A stretch of DNA of 64,000 bases from Eutreptiella sp. 'Long Island Sound 2002' (Eukaryota; Euglenozoa; Euglenophyceae; Eutreptiales; Eutreptiaceae). Location of the stretch: contig OZ038389.1 in assembly GCA_964036045.1 (NCBI GenBank), forward strand, positions 64,329,453 through 64,393,452, written 5' to 3'. Below, piece by piece: positions 1-10,457 of this stretch. The position numbers were made by a program, and so were the translations under genes. The number at the start of each line of letters is the position of its first letter. The stretch's first letter is position 1. The notes under the pieces are model-generated. The model was not told where the DNA came from, ran no database searches, and was given only the letters and a program-made list of their open reading frames with translations.

Positions 1-715
1 CTTGAGGGTTCCATCTCGGTTGAGACCTTCCGTCCCCCATTGGGAAATGGCCGAGTCGAACTCCTCCTTCTCTAGTGCTTGCCATTGGAACAACGTTCCA
101 CCACCGCCCACATTGCTGGCGTCGGTCAGCAGGATAATCTCCCCTTGTGCCCTAGGCACGCCCAAGCACTTAGCGTTGGCTACCTTGTCTTTGAGCTCGT
201 CAAACGCTTGTTGCTCTTGTGGGCCCCAGCGCCAAGTAGTACTCTTCTTGATCAAGTCCGTCAGAATGGCGCTGGTGTAGGTGAAGTTTTTGATATGGCG
301 GCGATAGAAGTTGCACGCCCCAATGAAACTGCGTACATCATGAAGTCCTTTCTTGGGGTCTTCGTGTCGTACCCTAGCATCCATCAGGGATTTGGCCTTA
401 GAGGCCGCTGGGGTCCACCACCCATAGCCAACATTAAACCCCAGGTACTGCATGGTCTCCTGCATGAACTCACACTTCTCCAGCTTGAGTCGTGTGTGGT
501 TCTCCTGGCAGACCGCAAAGAACTCACCCAAGAGGATTAGGTGGTCCTCCTGGGTATTGGTCCCGAGGCATACATCGTCGATGTAAGCTTCCATCTGGGC
601 CCCACGGGATATAAGCTCCTGCACCTTAGGTCTCCTTCGTAGGACGGACAAGATCTTGTTCATCAGCTCTTGGAATACAGCGGGTGCGTTGGCCACGCCG
701 GTCGTCGAGTGCCTG
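1..715 (-). pseudogene. Ty3/gypsy-type retrotransposon pol fragment (reverse transcriptase into RNase H)
   Basis: Read on the minus strand from about 715 down to the window edge, the frame gives a Ty3/gypsy-like polymerase. In order it shows NAPAVFQELMN (about 700-660), the catalytic box YIDDVCLG (about 590-565), a KLEKCEF and YLGF segment with a following glycine-rich turn (about 495-410), the connection segment SFIGACNFYRRHIKNF (about 345-290), a W-W-P-Q stretch, and the RNase H start LLTDASNVGGGG (about 145-105). These are the usual blocks of the family in the usual order. The palm upstream of NAPAVFQ (with the first catalytic aspartate) is missing because similarity stops near 715, so this copy is truncated at its 5-prime side inside reverse transcriptase. 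Integrase, if present, lies left of the window. The segment is open over its length, suggesting a fairly young copy. No LTR can be assigned. Confidence 0.85.
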
Positions 716-770
716 CAGCTATGTGCTCCAGCCCTTGACACTAATTCATATGCTCAGGAGCAAGGCAGAC

Positions 771-958
771 TTTCACTGTTGACAGTGCAACTACCCTACA
801 CTATTAAGCAAACTTAGCATGCTCATACAATCCATCCGACCCAAAATGAACCACCACCACCATTCCAAGGGGGGTATGTGGACAGGCGTAAGGGGTTGCG
901 TACAACCCAGAGTGTAGTACAGCACGGTGCTTGCGCCAGGGTTTCACTGTTGACAGTG
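771..958. repeat. Two copies of a hairpin motif TTTCACTGTTGACAGTG
   Basis: The 17-bp word is found at 771-787 and again at 942-958, 171 bp apart in the same orientation. Each copy is nearly self-complementary (TTCACTGT, two-base loop, ACAGTGAA; the second copy has the full stem). It lies just beyond the truncated end of the gypsy fragment. It could be terminal sequence of a small element or a chance duplication; no function is assigned. Confidence 0.4.
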
Positions 959-1829
959 AAAGCCTGGGGCAGGTTGGGGTGTCACAAGAGGAATCCCCAA
1001 AACAGTGTTGGTTGAAAATTAGTCTTTTCGGAAATCTAAGGATTTGTTGGGGGTTTGTGGTCATTTTTCGGCAATAGTGAAATTGTCTATCCCGGGTGGA
1101 GGCCACGACCTTCGGATGTCAGGTTTGCACCCCCAAGCTCCATGACCTGAAAACAATAGCAAGCAATGTGTACCGTGCAAACACCTATATTTCTAAAAAA
1201 CACGAATACTTTGCAAAATAAAAAGAAGTTATATTTGCCCCTAAGCGTCCCAAATAACAATTTTTTTGCGGATATTTTGAATTTGCGACGGAAACTTGTG
1301 CAATGGTCCCCCAAAATAAATTCATTTTTTGTAATTAATTGTTGTCCGACTACCATTTTGGGTTGAAGAATGCGTGCTCACTGCTGTTGTCTGGTTCACA
1401 TCTTGCATGGTCCAAATTTATCATCTGCCTTGCAATTGTCTACCTGATGAAAAAATGCTTTCCAAGCACAAACAAAGCTTGCCACAATGTGACGAATGCA
1501 TACAGAAGTCTCATCAAGACCTTGCGAGACTTCAACATTTCCACAGGCAATCACAACAACTCGTGTGTCCATAGAACACTGACAAAGATGATATGATAAC
1601 AATCCAGATAGAGTGCGGCCGGAAACATTGTCACTTGTTCTTGGATCAAGCCACAAACGGTACAAACCCTACACTCTTTGGATTAAACACCCGCCCTACA
1701 TTCAACGCCTTTGTCATTAAATTTAGGCGGCATGGTGTGGAATTTTCCGGGGGTCGGGGTACTCCGGGGGGGGGGGGGCGTTGTGTTTGTCATGCGCGTG
1801 CCGTTCGTGTGGAGGGTGGAGGGCAGGCC

Positions 1830-3460
1830 TAAACATTCCCAGCAGAGCTCGAGAAGGTGTACAAGGTATCTTTTTTTGCCTCTTGTGCAGCCTCTTGTCT
1901 AGCTGAGCTGCCGGAGGCACCATAGCGTACTTCAGGGCCATGGTGTCTGGGATATGTGTTCATCTGCCTTGCGTCTGTGCTGTAGTGCATGATTCTTTCC
2001 CCTTTCGTCATGCAGAAATATGGGTGCACCATTGGATGTCCTGTTGCATGTTGCTCTCACAGGGGATGTTGTGATGAAGCCAAACGCCTTGAATGTCTGA
2101 AACATTGTAGGTGCAACATCTGACATGGTGTTTTCATGGGCTTGTGTCACTGCAGAGTGACAATAACGCCCTTTTCAGCCACAAACAGTTTACGTGGGTT
2201 GTCATATATAGTTGTGCCGTACAATATCCAGTAGTGCACTTTGAACCTCATCAACCAGGAAGCAATCAAGCCACTGCACGTACGAAGTCAGCCCCTCAGG
2301 CACACAAGTGCCCATCAACTTGCGTGATGCCATTTCAGCTTTCACTAGTGTTGTCCAATGTTGCCTTGCAGCATCCTACACAATGCCGACAAGGGAGGCA
2401 TTTGCTGGAAACCAGCTGTGAAAAGCTTGAACCATCACCTTTTCATCTATCGCACCTTTATTTTGAAATCCAACAAAAACCCAGTTTTCATATAAGCGCT
2501 TTTTAGCATGAGAGAGATTCCCTTCCCCTTTAAAGATCACGACTAGGCGCAATGACACAGTGTCGCTTGTGATTGTTACAGCAACAATGGGAAGTTATGT
2601 ACAAAAACACTTGGCATCACTGGCTGGCACATTAGGCACCGCCTCACCTTTGTCGCCACGCAGGACCACATACCGCGTGATCTCTCCGTCCAATGACAGT
2701 GGGCATTCATCTAGGGAAAACACTTTTTCAACACCGCACAAATGACGCGATGCCCCACGGCGCGTTAGATATGCACGCATAGTAGAAAACAGAGCATCAT
2801 CTGATAAGAGGCAGACACACTTAGCCTTACGGAAATAGATGTTATTGCGTCGTTTGAAATGCCGCCGCCAATTTCTTTTCAAATGCTTCTTTGTGTCAAC
2901 ACCCATGTTGGCAGCAATAGTTTCCGCCTTGGTCCAAAGAACATTGGGATGTGGCTTCAAATTCTTCGCCAACTGCTCGTCCAACCAAGCTATAACTGCA
3001 ACCTCCAATTGCTGAAATAAGGCCTTCCTACAAGCACCACCCATACGACAACGTTGAAGCGCCCTAGCCTGAGCACGCCGCACACACTCGCCATGTATCT
3101 CGCCCTCCTTCGCTGTCCACTCATTCAAAAAGGAGTTGACGAGTCCCCAGTGTGGCAAAACCTTGTTACCAAGGTAATACTTGTTGCCATTTGCTTTCTT
3201 CAATTGCAAGAGGGCGTACAATTTGTGTCCAAATCCCCACTATATGCGGCGGGACTTCTTTTTCGGTGCTGGTGTATGCCAGTTCCCCCCAAGAATTTTC
3301 GCTTTTTTGGGTGGCGGAGGATCGTGCTGCGAAGGCCCTATTGAAATTTGTGCTGCAGCTGCAACCTCCGCAAGACAGTCCAGTAATTGTTCATCTAACC
3401 GGGTCGCTGCACCTCTGCATCTGGGGGGGCTGGGTTTAGCACGAGACACCTCCACATCAA
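1830..3460 (-). pseudogene. Degenerate pogo/CENP-B-like DNA transposase (HTH plus DDE)
   Basis: On the minus strand the region starts with a basic, proline-rich N-terminus (about 3455-3240), then after a frame change near 3230 a 208-codon open frame. This holds a CENP-B-type helix-turn-helix region (WLDEQLAKNLKPHPNVLWTK at about 2975-2915, then SNWRRHFKRRNNIYFRKAK-like text to about 2820) and a DDE-type block VFSLDECPLSLDG (about 2730-2690). An in-frame stop follows near 2593, after which the same frame resumes with LRLVVIFKGEGNL (about 2550-2515), the classical 'LVIFKGK' strand of DDE_1/pogo transposases, and later VPEGLTSYVQWLDCFLVDEV (about 2310-2250), matching the 'P-G-T-S-QPLD' block that carries the last acidic residue. 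More stops and frame changes follow to about 1830. The order of blocks is that of Tigger/jerky/pogo transposases in the Tc1/mariner superfamily. The copy is clearly inactive as written. I did not find its terminal inverted repeats. Confidence 0.75.
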
Positions 3461-6400
3461 ATGACAGATCACTTGACAGATCACTTGACGTAGACTCACA
3501 ATGAGATTGGCTTACTGTATAACACTCACACCAGAGATTTTAAGTTCTTCACTGCTCCAAGGTTCAGGTATGAAATCGTGGATGCTGTCATGGTGCATAG
3601 GATTGCAACAGCAAAACCTGCTGCCGAGGCCATACCTAAGCCTAAGCCTAAGGCACCAGCCAGCAAATATCAATTACCTCCTTTTTGCGTCAGCAACTGT
3701 TGAACGGTGCAGCTTCAATGCGAGTTCGTCACCTGTCCACTTGTCCACATGTTTCCGTCTATGCTTGGGGCTCAGATTTTGAGAATGGGTTGGTTTATTG
3801 TGGTGACATGCCCCAGCGACTAGAAGGGGTCACCGTATTTGAGGGGATGGGTCGTTGCAGTGGGGTGTGGGGAGGGGTTATTCATTTAATTCACCTAATT
3901 TTTTGCGAAATCCTCTGTCCAGAATGCCCCAATTATTTGAAAAACTTGCGTTTCTTGGTTTTTTGCGCTCAGAAAAATACTCCCTAGAATTAAATATTTT
4001 GGCAAAATAATGAAAGTTCCACAGTAGCGTGATTTTGTGATTGGCATTTTTTGGAACATATCGCAACCCAAGTTCCACAGACCCTTGTGCCATAAATTTT
4101 AGAACCTGGGGAGCTCCAGTGAAAACCCGGAGCTAGAGGTGGGCCACATCCAGACTCCCCTCACTAAATTATCCTGTGACAATTTACAATCCCTGGATCT
4201 ATCTACGGCGGAAGAGACTAAGTTGGTTGAGATGAAACATTGCCACCAAACATCTCAATGTTCAGTGACCAAGCTATTTTATGATGTCAACGCAGAAACC
4301 GGAATCCACAAATACCAAAAAACAATACAGCTTTATCAGTTTTATCTGCATTGTTAAGGTGGTCCGTTCCAAAAAGCAACGTACCACTGGCTCGCGGCTG
4401 CCAAATTGTGCTTCTGTGATCTCCATCACATGCTGTTCTTCAAAAAATACAAATGGGACAAAACGGAGGAAACTGTTTTCACGAATTTGAACACAAATCG
4501 TGCCCCCGCTCTGCATATTAGCATGAATGAGTGAGTCACTGACAAGGTAGGAAAACCTGAAGGAAAAAATTTCAAAATAGGGCCCCCATTTGCACTGTGC
4601 TCAAATGCATCCCCTGGACTCGGGATAATGCCATCACTCCCCGTGAACAGAAAACAATCATAAATGCGTTGTCAAACTGACTGCATCACCAAACCGACAG
4701 GCCCCATATGTCCGAAATGTGCATGGGAGTGCTACCCACACCCACCCTCCCCCATGCACAAGCAAGGGTCAGGTCCGCACCATGATGGTCACATGGGAAT
4801 TGTAGACTTGTTACCATGCTACTTATTACCTTCTGTTTGTGGAAGCAAAACAAATGCTATACCAATAAAATGATAGCTTTTTTGCACTGTGCCTCCCAGC
4901 TATCCGGGTGGGGGCCTGTATAAAATGATAACTTGGCCCCATGTGACCAGATATGCATGAGAATTTTACCCACACCAACCCTCCCCTATGAGTGGTCGGA
5001 AAATGCAGTGGCCACACAGGGATTCTGTGCTTGCACAAGGGGCAAGAGGGCGTGGGGGGGGGAGGGGGAGACTATTCACCTGCACCTCCGACAGCATCAA
5101 CGAAACAGGAAACTGTAAGCAGCAACTAGCATTGGTCAATTGGAACCTGCCAGCAGTTACCCCTACCAACTGCCTTCAATCCACCGTCAACGTCCATTGT
5201 TTAGCGCAAACTGGGGTCGCAGATCTACTGTTAACTGGGCTGTCAGAAGCGATTGCCGTGGATAGCACACAGAGCATAAGAGGGAGGAGGTCTGAAAGTG
5301 GTTTCACTGGATGGAAATATCTTTGTGCCCCCGCTTTCTTGCACGTTGCATTTGCCTGCTTACACTTCAACGCGGGTCTCAGGCGTGTTTGGCGTTCGCA
5401 CCCAAATAAGCAGCAAGAGTTACAAATCACCAGGCTTGGTCACTCTCAAGGTGGATGATCTCACAGAGCAAGAGTGGCAGCCAAAACCCTACTTGATTCT
5501 CTGCAGGTGAGGGTTGGTACCTGTTTGCAACGCGCCATGCATTTACACATAATGCCATATCTGTTCAGTATGTTTGTAACAAAACAAATCTGGGGAAATT
5601 TTGACTGGCTGTGGAATGTAGGGAAGAGGATTTAGGCTGGGGAGACACTTCAATGACGTTCGGGATTCTTGACCAACAGCACTTTTATTGTAACCCCCCA
5701 TCACCACCCTTGCGCAACAATTGCCTTGCACAGCCAGCATCCCCTGGGTACTTTTTCTGGCGTCTCAAACCACGGTCCTGTATAGCAACCCCTGGTCAAA
5801 AGGCACCTTTTTACTTTTGGACAATGTCTAACGATCATCCTGGTCAAAGGGCGAGACGTTACTGGTCGTTGTGCAAAGAGGGGGGTACCAGAAAAGATGT
5901 ACATGACCATGCCGATACATTTGGTTCAAGGCCCACGGACTGGTTAAGGGTTGCGGTCAGGACTCAAGGAAATCATTTGGGAAGAACCCAAATTGCCCAA
6001 CCCAAATTGCAGTGCAAACGTAAGCAACACAACACAACAAAAGAATGGAACACTGCCGCAAGCCCTTTCAAACCGCAGATTTTGCTCAGGGCGACAGTCT
6101 CTCCATCCGAAGAAACTTTGAAACTGACGCAAAAGGTCTACTCCGTGCAGAGGACGCAAGCACAACCATTCCCTCTGGCTATTTGCAAACAGCACTGGTA
6201 CCAGGCCGCAGGGATGACTCTGTGATGTGCCTCAGTCTAACCCCCCCCCCCCCCCCCAAGGTCAGGGCCAACCTACAACAACAAGGGCCCGGGGTAATTC
6301 CAACTCTCATTGCTGTTGGGAGTGGCCAGACGCCATTTTACTGACAGTAACCCTTCCGGTGCACCTGCAGGGTGTAGTTGAGGGGCAGAAAGGTAAGTAG

Positions 6401-7276
6401 CGTTGGCAGGGTCAGAGTCCGGGTCAGGATTTGGAACATCGGGGAAAGGGTCCAAACTGCCTCCATCACATGGCACTGAAAAAAGGCAAAATGCTGGCAC
6501 CCCCAGCTCAGCGTCCGTTTGCACCATGGGCTTGTGTGTAGATGCTATTCACACATGTGCACACGGGGATGGCGGTCTGTAGTCTGGAGACACTGTCTGG
6601 TGCAAGGACACGTGGTGTGCTAGACACTGTTGGCATGTCGGCGAGATTCCTTTTTTGGTGGTGAGACGCGAAGCGCCGATCTGTGTGTGAGGTGAAGGGG
6701 CGGGGGGGGCATGCATCGTAACAGCCTCAGCCCCCCAACCAGCGCCATGCCCAAATAGCGCCGACAAAACACACCACTGCAGCAAAGAAGGGTCCCGACA
6801 AACGTTGGAGAGTTTCATCCACCCTGCCGAACATGTTCAGTCGTTCAGTCTTGCAATCCTACACTCTTGCTTCAGTCCCAGGTACAATCACAGTCTTGAA
6901 TAGATGCCCAGCATCCTATGCGAAGGCCCAAGCCAGACTTGCAGTTCGTGTGAATCCCATTATTGCAGTTGAGAGCCAAATTTTTCATAAATATGTGGTG
7001 AATTTGTACAGAGACTGCAAGGGTTGTTGGGGGTTAAAAATCAAATTGCCAGGTGAACTGTGAAGTTGTGAGGTTTTGTGAAGGTCAGAAAGGGTCATTG
7101 TGCCTGGTGACTGGTTTTTTGGAATGGGCCATTTCTCAAAGGCTGCTTGAAGCGTTTCTCACAGCGGAGGGTCACAATGGAGAAATTGCAAAAAATCTTT
7201 TCGGATAACACCGGTGTTGCACAAATATCAGGTGCAATGAACAGTGCCCATTGGGAACAACAACGTTAAAAATGTT
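3461..7276. other. No recognisable gene
   Basis: Open frames here are short, overlap on both strands and carry no family signature I recognise. The stretch contains a 17-base C run at 6241-6257 and long A/T-rich segments. The 204-codon plus-strand frame at 5611-6225 has a proline/cysteine-rich composition without motif and is probably chance. Confidence 0.4.
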
Positions 7277-7620
7277 ACTCGTGTACAAAAAAAATCGTCA
7301 AGTCGTGTAATTTTTTTTTCGCGGTAAGTGATGTAAATCATAAAAAAAAATTGAATTATTTTTTTTTCGGTTTATGTTTACCCCTGGGAACTCTAACTTG
7401 TTTCTTACCGCAAGGAGGTCTAAATTCCTCATTACCCCTTGGACCTCTGAATTTCTCATTACCCCATAGACCTCTAAATTGCTCATGACCCCGTCACTGA
7501 CCCATGTCCTGCAAGATGTACTCTCGATGGGCACTATGTGGAAAGCGTGTAAATATTTCTTTTTGCAGCAAGTTGTGTAAATTATAAAAATTGAAAAAAA
7601 AATGCAACTTTCAATACATG
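7277..7620. repeat. Copy of the GTGTACAAAAAAATCGTC / AGTCGTGTAATTTTTT repeat family plus decayed downstream unit
   Basis: At 7277-7330 the sequence reads GTGTAC, an A run, ATCGTCAAGTCGTGTAA, a T run and CGCGGTAAGT. The same order of words returns twice near 8963-9064 and in reversed complement near 9075-9160. After it, 7410-7500 holds a degenerate tandem of about 27 bp (words CTCTAAATT and CTCATTACCCC recur three times). This looks like a non-coding repeat family, possibly the ends of a small transposon. Confidence 0.5.
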
Positions 7621-7810
7621 CGCACCATGTACAATTGCCGGTTCCGTACGGCAGCCCATAGCGACCATAACGATGGGACGCCGAGTCCACAGAGCACCTA
7701 GTACTCTGTGTGGCCACCAATTAGTTAGGACTCGGCCAATATACCATAGTATCACATGGTGTCATTGCCACTAGAAACAAAATCAGGCCCAAGAAAAGAT
7801 CCTGAAGTCA

Positions 7811-8383
7811 GGTAACCCCATACCCTATTTTGAGGTCGCTGAATCCAAATATCATGGTGGTTTTACGCAATTTTGCGGTATTTTTGAGAAAATGACCGTT
7901 TTTTGTCAAAAAGCACACTCAGTAGGAATCTGCAAAACTCGTTAAGATATGCCCAAGGTGTGACATGGCACCCACAAATTCCTCAAAATAGGGGGGGTGG
8001 TATACTTTGATTTCAGGATGGGTCCACAATGTCGAACTTCTATGGTGCAACGCCTAAAAAGTAGGGGTACGTAGGCTTTCCACTTGTGAACTTACTGGTG
8101 ATATCCTCCTGAGGATACCTAAAAGTACCCCTACTTTTTAGGCGTTGCACCATAGAAGTTCGACATTGTGGACCCATCCTGAAATCAAAGTATACCACCC
8201 CCCCATTTTGAGGAATTTGTGGGTGCCATGTCACACCTTGGGCTTATCTTAACGAGTTTTGCAGATTCCTACCGAGTGTGTTTTTTGACGAAAAACGGTC
8301 ATGTTCTCAAAAATACCGCAAAATTGCGTGAAACTACCATGATATTTGGACTCGGGGACCTCAAAATAGGGTATGGGGTTACC
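7811..8383. repeat. Long inverted repeat: two 260-bp arms around a 54-bp spacer
   Basis: The left arm is 7811-8070 (starts GGTAACCCCATACCC, ends GTAGGGGTAC). The right arm is 8125-8383 (starts GTACCCCTAC, ends GGGTATGGGGTTACC), its reverse complement with scattered mismatches. The inner half of the arms (about 7985-8070 against 8125-8210) is almost identical; differences concentrate toward the outside, for example CAAAAAGC against GACGAAAAACG. The spacer 8071-8124 has its own small hairpin, TATCCTC and GAGGATA. Open frames crossing the arms are mirror images and not genes. A transcript of this segment would fold into a hairpin of about 260 bp. It may be a foldback transposon, a MITE dimer, or a source of double-stranded RNA. 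Confidence 0.9.
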
Positions 8384-8760
8384 CAACTTGCAAGTTTTAG
8401 GCTAGGAAACCCTATTTCCACAAGGGGGTCAAAACGCCCCCGTGCAACCTGTTCTTAAAACATCCCCGTTCTGGGGCGGGGTCATTCCTAGGGTAAATTT
8501 TTGAACAAGTGTGACATTACCCCCTATTTTGGGGTCGAAGGACACGATTCTCATGGTAGTTTCGCCCAATTTTGCACCAAAACCTCCCTAGGACCCCCCC
8601 CCCAACTTGTTAGGATCCCTAGAAAAACTCGGTAGGATCCCCCCCGGTGAATTCGGACGTCACCACGCGATCGGGCGACCCTCAAAATAGGGGGGTGGTC
8701 TACTTGCCTTCGAGAGGGGTGGGGGTGGCCGGAACGCTCTCCTTGATCCCCGAAAGTGCA
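8384..8760. repeat. Diverged, partial second copy of the inverted-repeat sequence vocabulary
   Basis: Directly after the right arm, words of the arms recur in altered form: ATTACCCCCTATTTTGGGGTC (about 8515-8535, compare the outer arm), ATGGTAGTTTCGCCCAATTTTGC (about 8554-8576, compare the 'ATGGTGGTTTTACGCAATTTTGC' segment of the left arm) and CCTCAAAATAGGGGGGTGG (about 8681-8698, compare the inner arm). The order matches the left arm read forwards, so this is probably an older copy of one arm. Confidence 0.5.
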
Positions 8761-8949
8761 CCTTCAACTTAGCTGTTTGGGGGGGGGGGGATCAGGAGGG
8801 TAAGGAAGCTCAAGAATGCCCTCCAAATCATCACCAGGCGGTTCACTGACCCGCTTCACAGCGTGGGACAAAATCAGAAGTGGACCACAAGTGGGCCCAG
8901 TGGCTACATGCATGCATTTTTTGTTTTCAGTAAAATTGGAAAAAAAAAA

Positions 8950-9165
8950 TTTGTGGTAAGTCGTGTACAAAAGAAATCGCCAAGTCGTGTAATTTTATTT
9001 TTTTTGCGGTAAATGTGTGTACAAAAAAATCGTCCAGTCGTGTAATTTTTTTGTTTTGCGATAATGCGTGTAACGGGTTTACACGACTTACCACAAGGAA
9101 CAAAATTACACGACGTGACGATTTTTTTGTCACACGCAATTACCGCAAAAAAAAAATATACGAAT
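8950..9165. repeat. Short repeat family in direct and inverted orientation (GTGTACAAAA / TCGTGTAATTTT)
   Basis: Two direct units occur at about 8963-9012 and 9017-9064, each reading GTGTAC, A run, ATCG(C/T)C, (A/C)AGTCGTGTAA, T run, GCG(G/A)TAA. They are followed at about 9075-9160 by reversed-complement units (ACACGACTTACC, AAAATTACACGACGTGACGAT, TTACCGCAAAAAA). The arrangement is head-to-tail then tail-to-head, so the block can fold on itself. It shares the unit seen at 7277-7330. Confidence 0.6.
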
Positions 9166-9192
9166 TACAACATACACAACAACAACACAGAA

Positions 9193-9219
9193 CCATCCAT
9201 CCATCCATCCATCCATCCA
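9193..9219. repeat. (CCAT)n microsatellite
   Basis: About seven perfect CCAT tetranucleotides, flanked by CA-rich sequence. Confidence 0.9.
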
Positions 9220-10428
9220 CAACTGCACAGTCCACATGGCCCGGCAACTGTGTGACTGAAGCGCATTCAGATCAGACCATCTGAGGTGCAGTCATCAGAG
9301 TTGTCTTCAATGGGCGCAGGGATGTCATCAAAGTGCAACAAACAAAAAAGGTCCGGTTCTGTTGCGTCATGCATAATTGAGTATCGCACGTTGGCCAGTG
9401 CAACGATCAGCAGCAGCACAAAGATGTCCATGACGAAAAGTCGCATGGTTGAGCAAGGGTCATCTGTGGTAGCAGCGAGACGTATGGCATCAGTGCAGTG
9501 CCCGAGGGAACCCACATCGGCCATTACCCATATGCATGCTGCCTGCAAAGCTACGTCTGCATCACACAAATCCCATGATCCTCACTACTCTCAATGCCTG
9601 GAGCACCCACCATCTGCGACCCTTTGCACTGGACTACCCTCTGCCTTCCACACGTTTTTGCTTACTTTTTGGTCTATGTGGGCGGTAGGTAGGAAGAACT
9701 TTGGCAACGTAGCTCCCTGCTTGGGGGTGACATTTTGGCAAGTCGGTTTACTATGGGGCCCTGAACACTCATCCAGCACCGGTGCCACAGTGTCGCATTC
9801 GCTTCGACTGGTTCTTGTATTGATTGTCCCTAGCGCTTTGTTTTGCAGCTTCATGTTGCAGAACACTGCCCCTTGGTGTCCACTCACCTGCCGGCACCTG
9901 CGGGCCTCACATGCAGCCCAGCCCACATCCATGAGGTTCACACAAAGGGTGCACAACACCACTCTGCTTCAAGAACTGATATCCGCACTAGGTACGCCTT
10001 GAAAAGGGCACAAGATCCACTCTAGTGTTGCAAAAACTCAACAGGGTATCCTAAGTACGATTGGCTTGGGGGTTGCATGCACGTCCCCCAGGAATGGGGA
10101 TATGGCAGAAGCGCAGCATACAGAACCACATGCCAGTTGGGCTCAGGAAGTGTGCCGGTTGGTACTTGTATATACCTGGTGCGCACTGGTTTGGGTTTTG
10201 AGGCAGAGATTGTCAACATTGGTTGTACCCGTGCGTAAAGGCTGGATGGTTTTCCCTCTTCTCACAACTGGCACCCATGGTGTCCACACGACTGCTGACG
10301 CGGGCAGCCTTTACATGACGTCCTTCCCAAGACTGTGAAGATTTGGAGATGGGGTCACCACTGGATAGTCCGCAAGAAGTCGCCCCTCCAAACCTGCCCC
10401 TCCATCCCTGCCCTTCCCCACACCTCAG
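9220..10428. other. Two-strand open region of unknown nature
   Basis: A 238-codon plus-strand frame (9286-10002) overlaps two minus-strand frames of 100 and 123 codons (9569-9267 and 9962-9591). The minus-strand pair has the more protein-like composition (for example CDADVALQAACIWVMADVG and a later acidic tail PIEDNSDD), as in the remains of a transposase or host exon, but I see no catalytic motif and no splice pattern that decides between strands. Not called as a gene. Confidence 0.25.
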
Positions 10429-10457
10429 CCCCCCGCCCCCCGCCCCCCGCCTCCCGC
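10429..10457 (-). other. G-quadruplex-like motif on the minus strand
   Basis: The plus strand has runs of six C separated by single G, then CC, CCC (10429-10457). The minus strand is therefore a row of G runs of at least three with one- to three-base loops, which satisfies the usual quadruplex pattern. No gene is recognised next to it. Confidence 0.55.

Noticed and set aside
5611-6225. 204-codon plus-strand frame
   Set aside because: No motif, no splice context and low-complexity flanks; of a length that arises by chance in a 64-kb window.
9286-10002. 238-codon plus-strand frame
   Set aside because: Cysteine- and serine-rich composition without motif, and competing minus-strand frames over the same bases. 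Not enough to call a gene.
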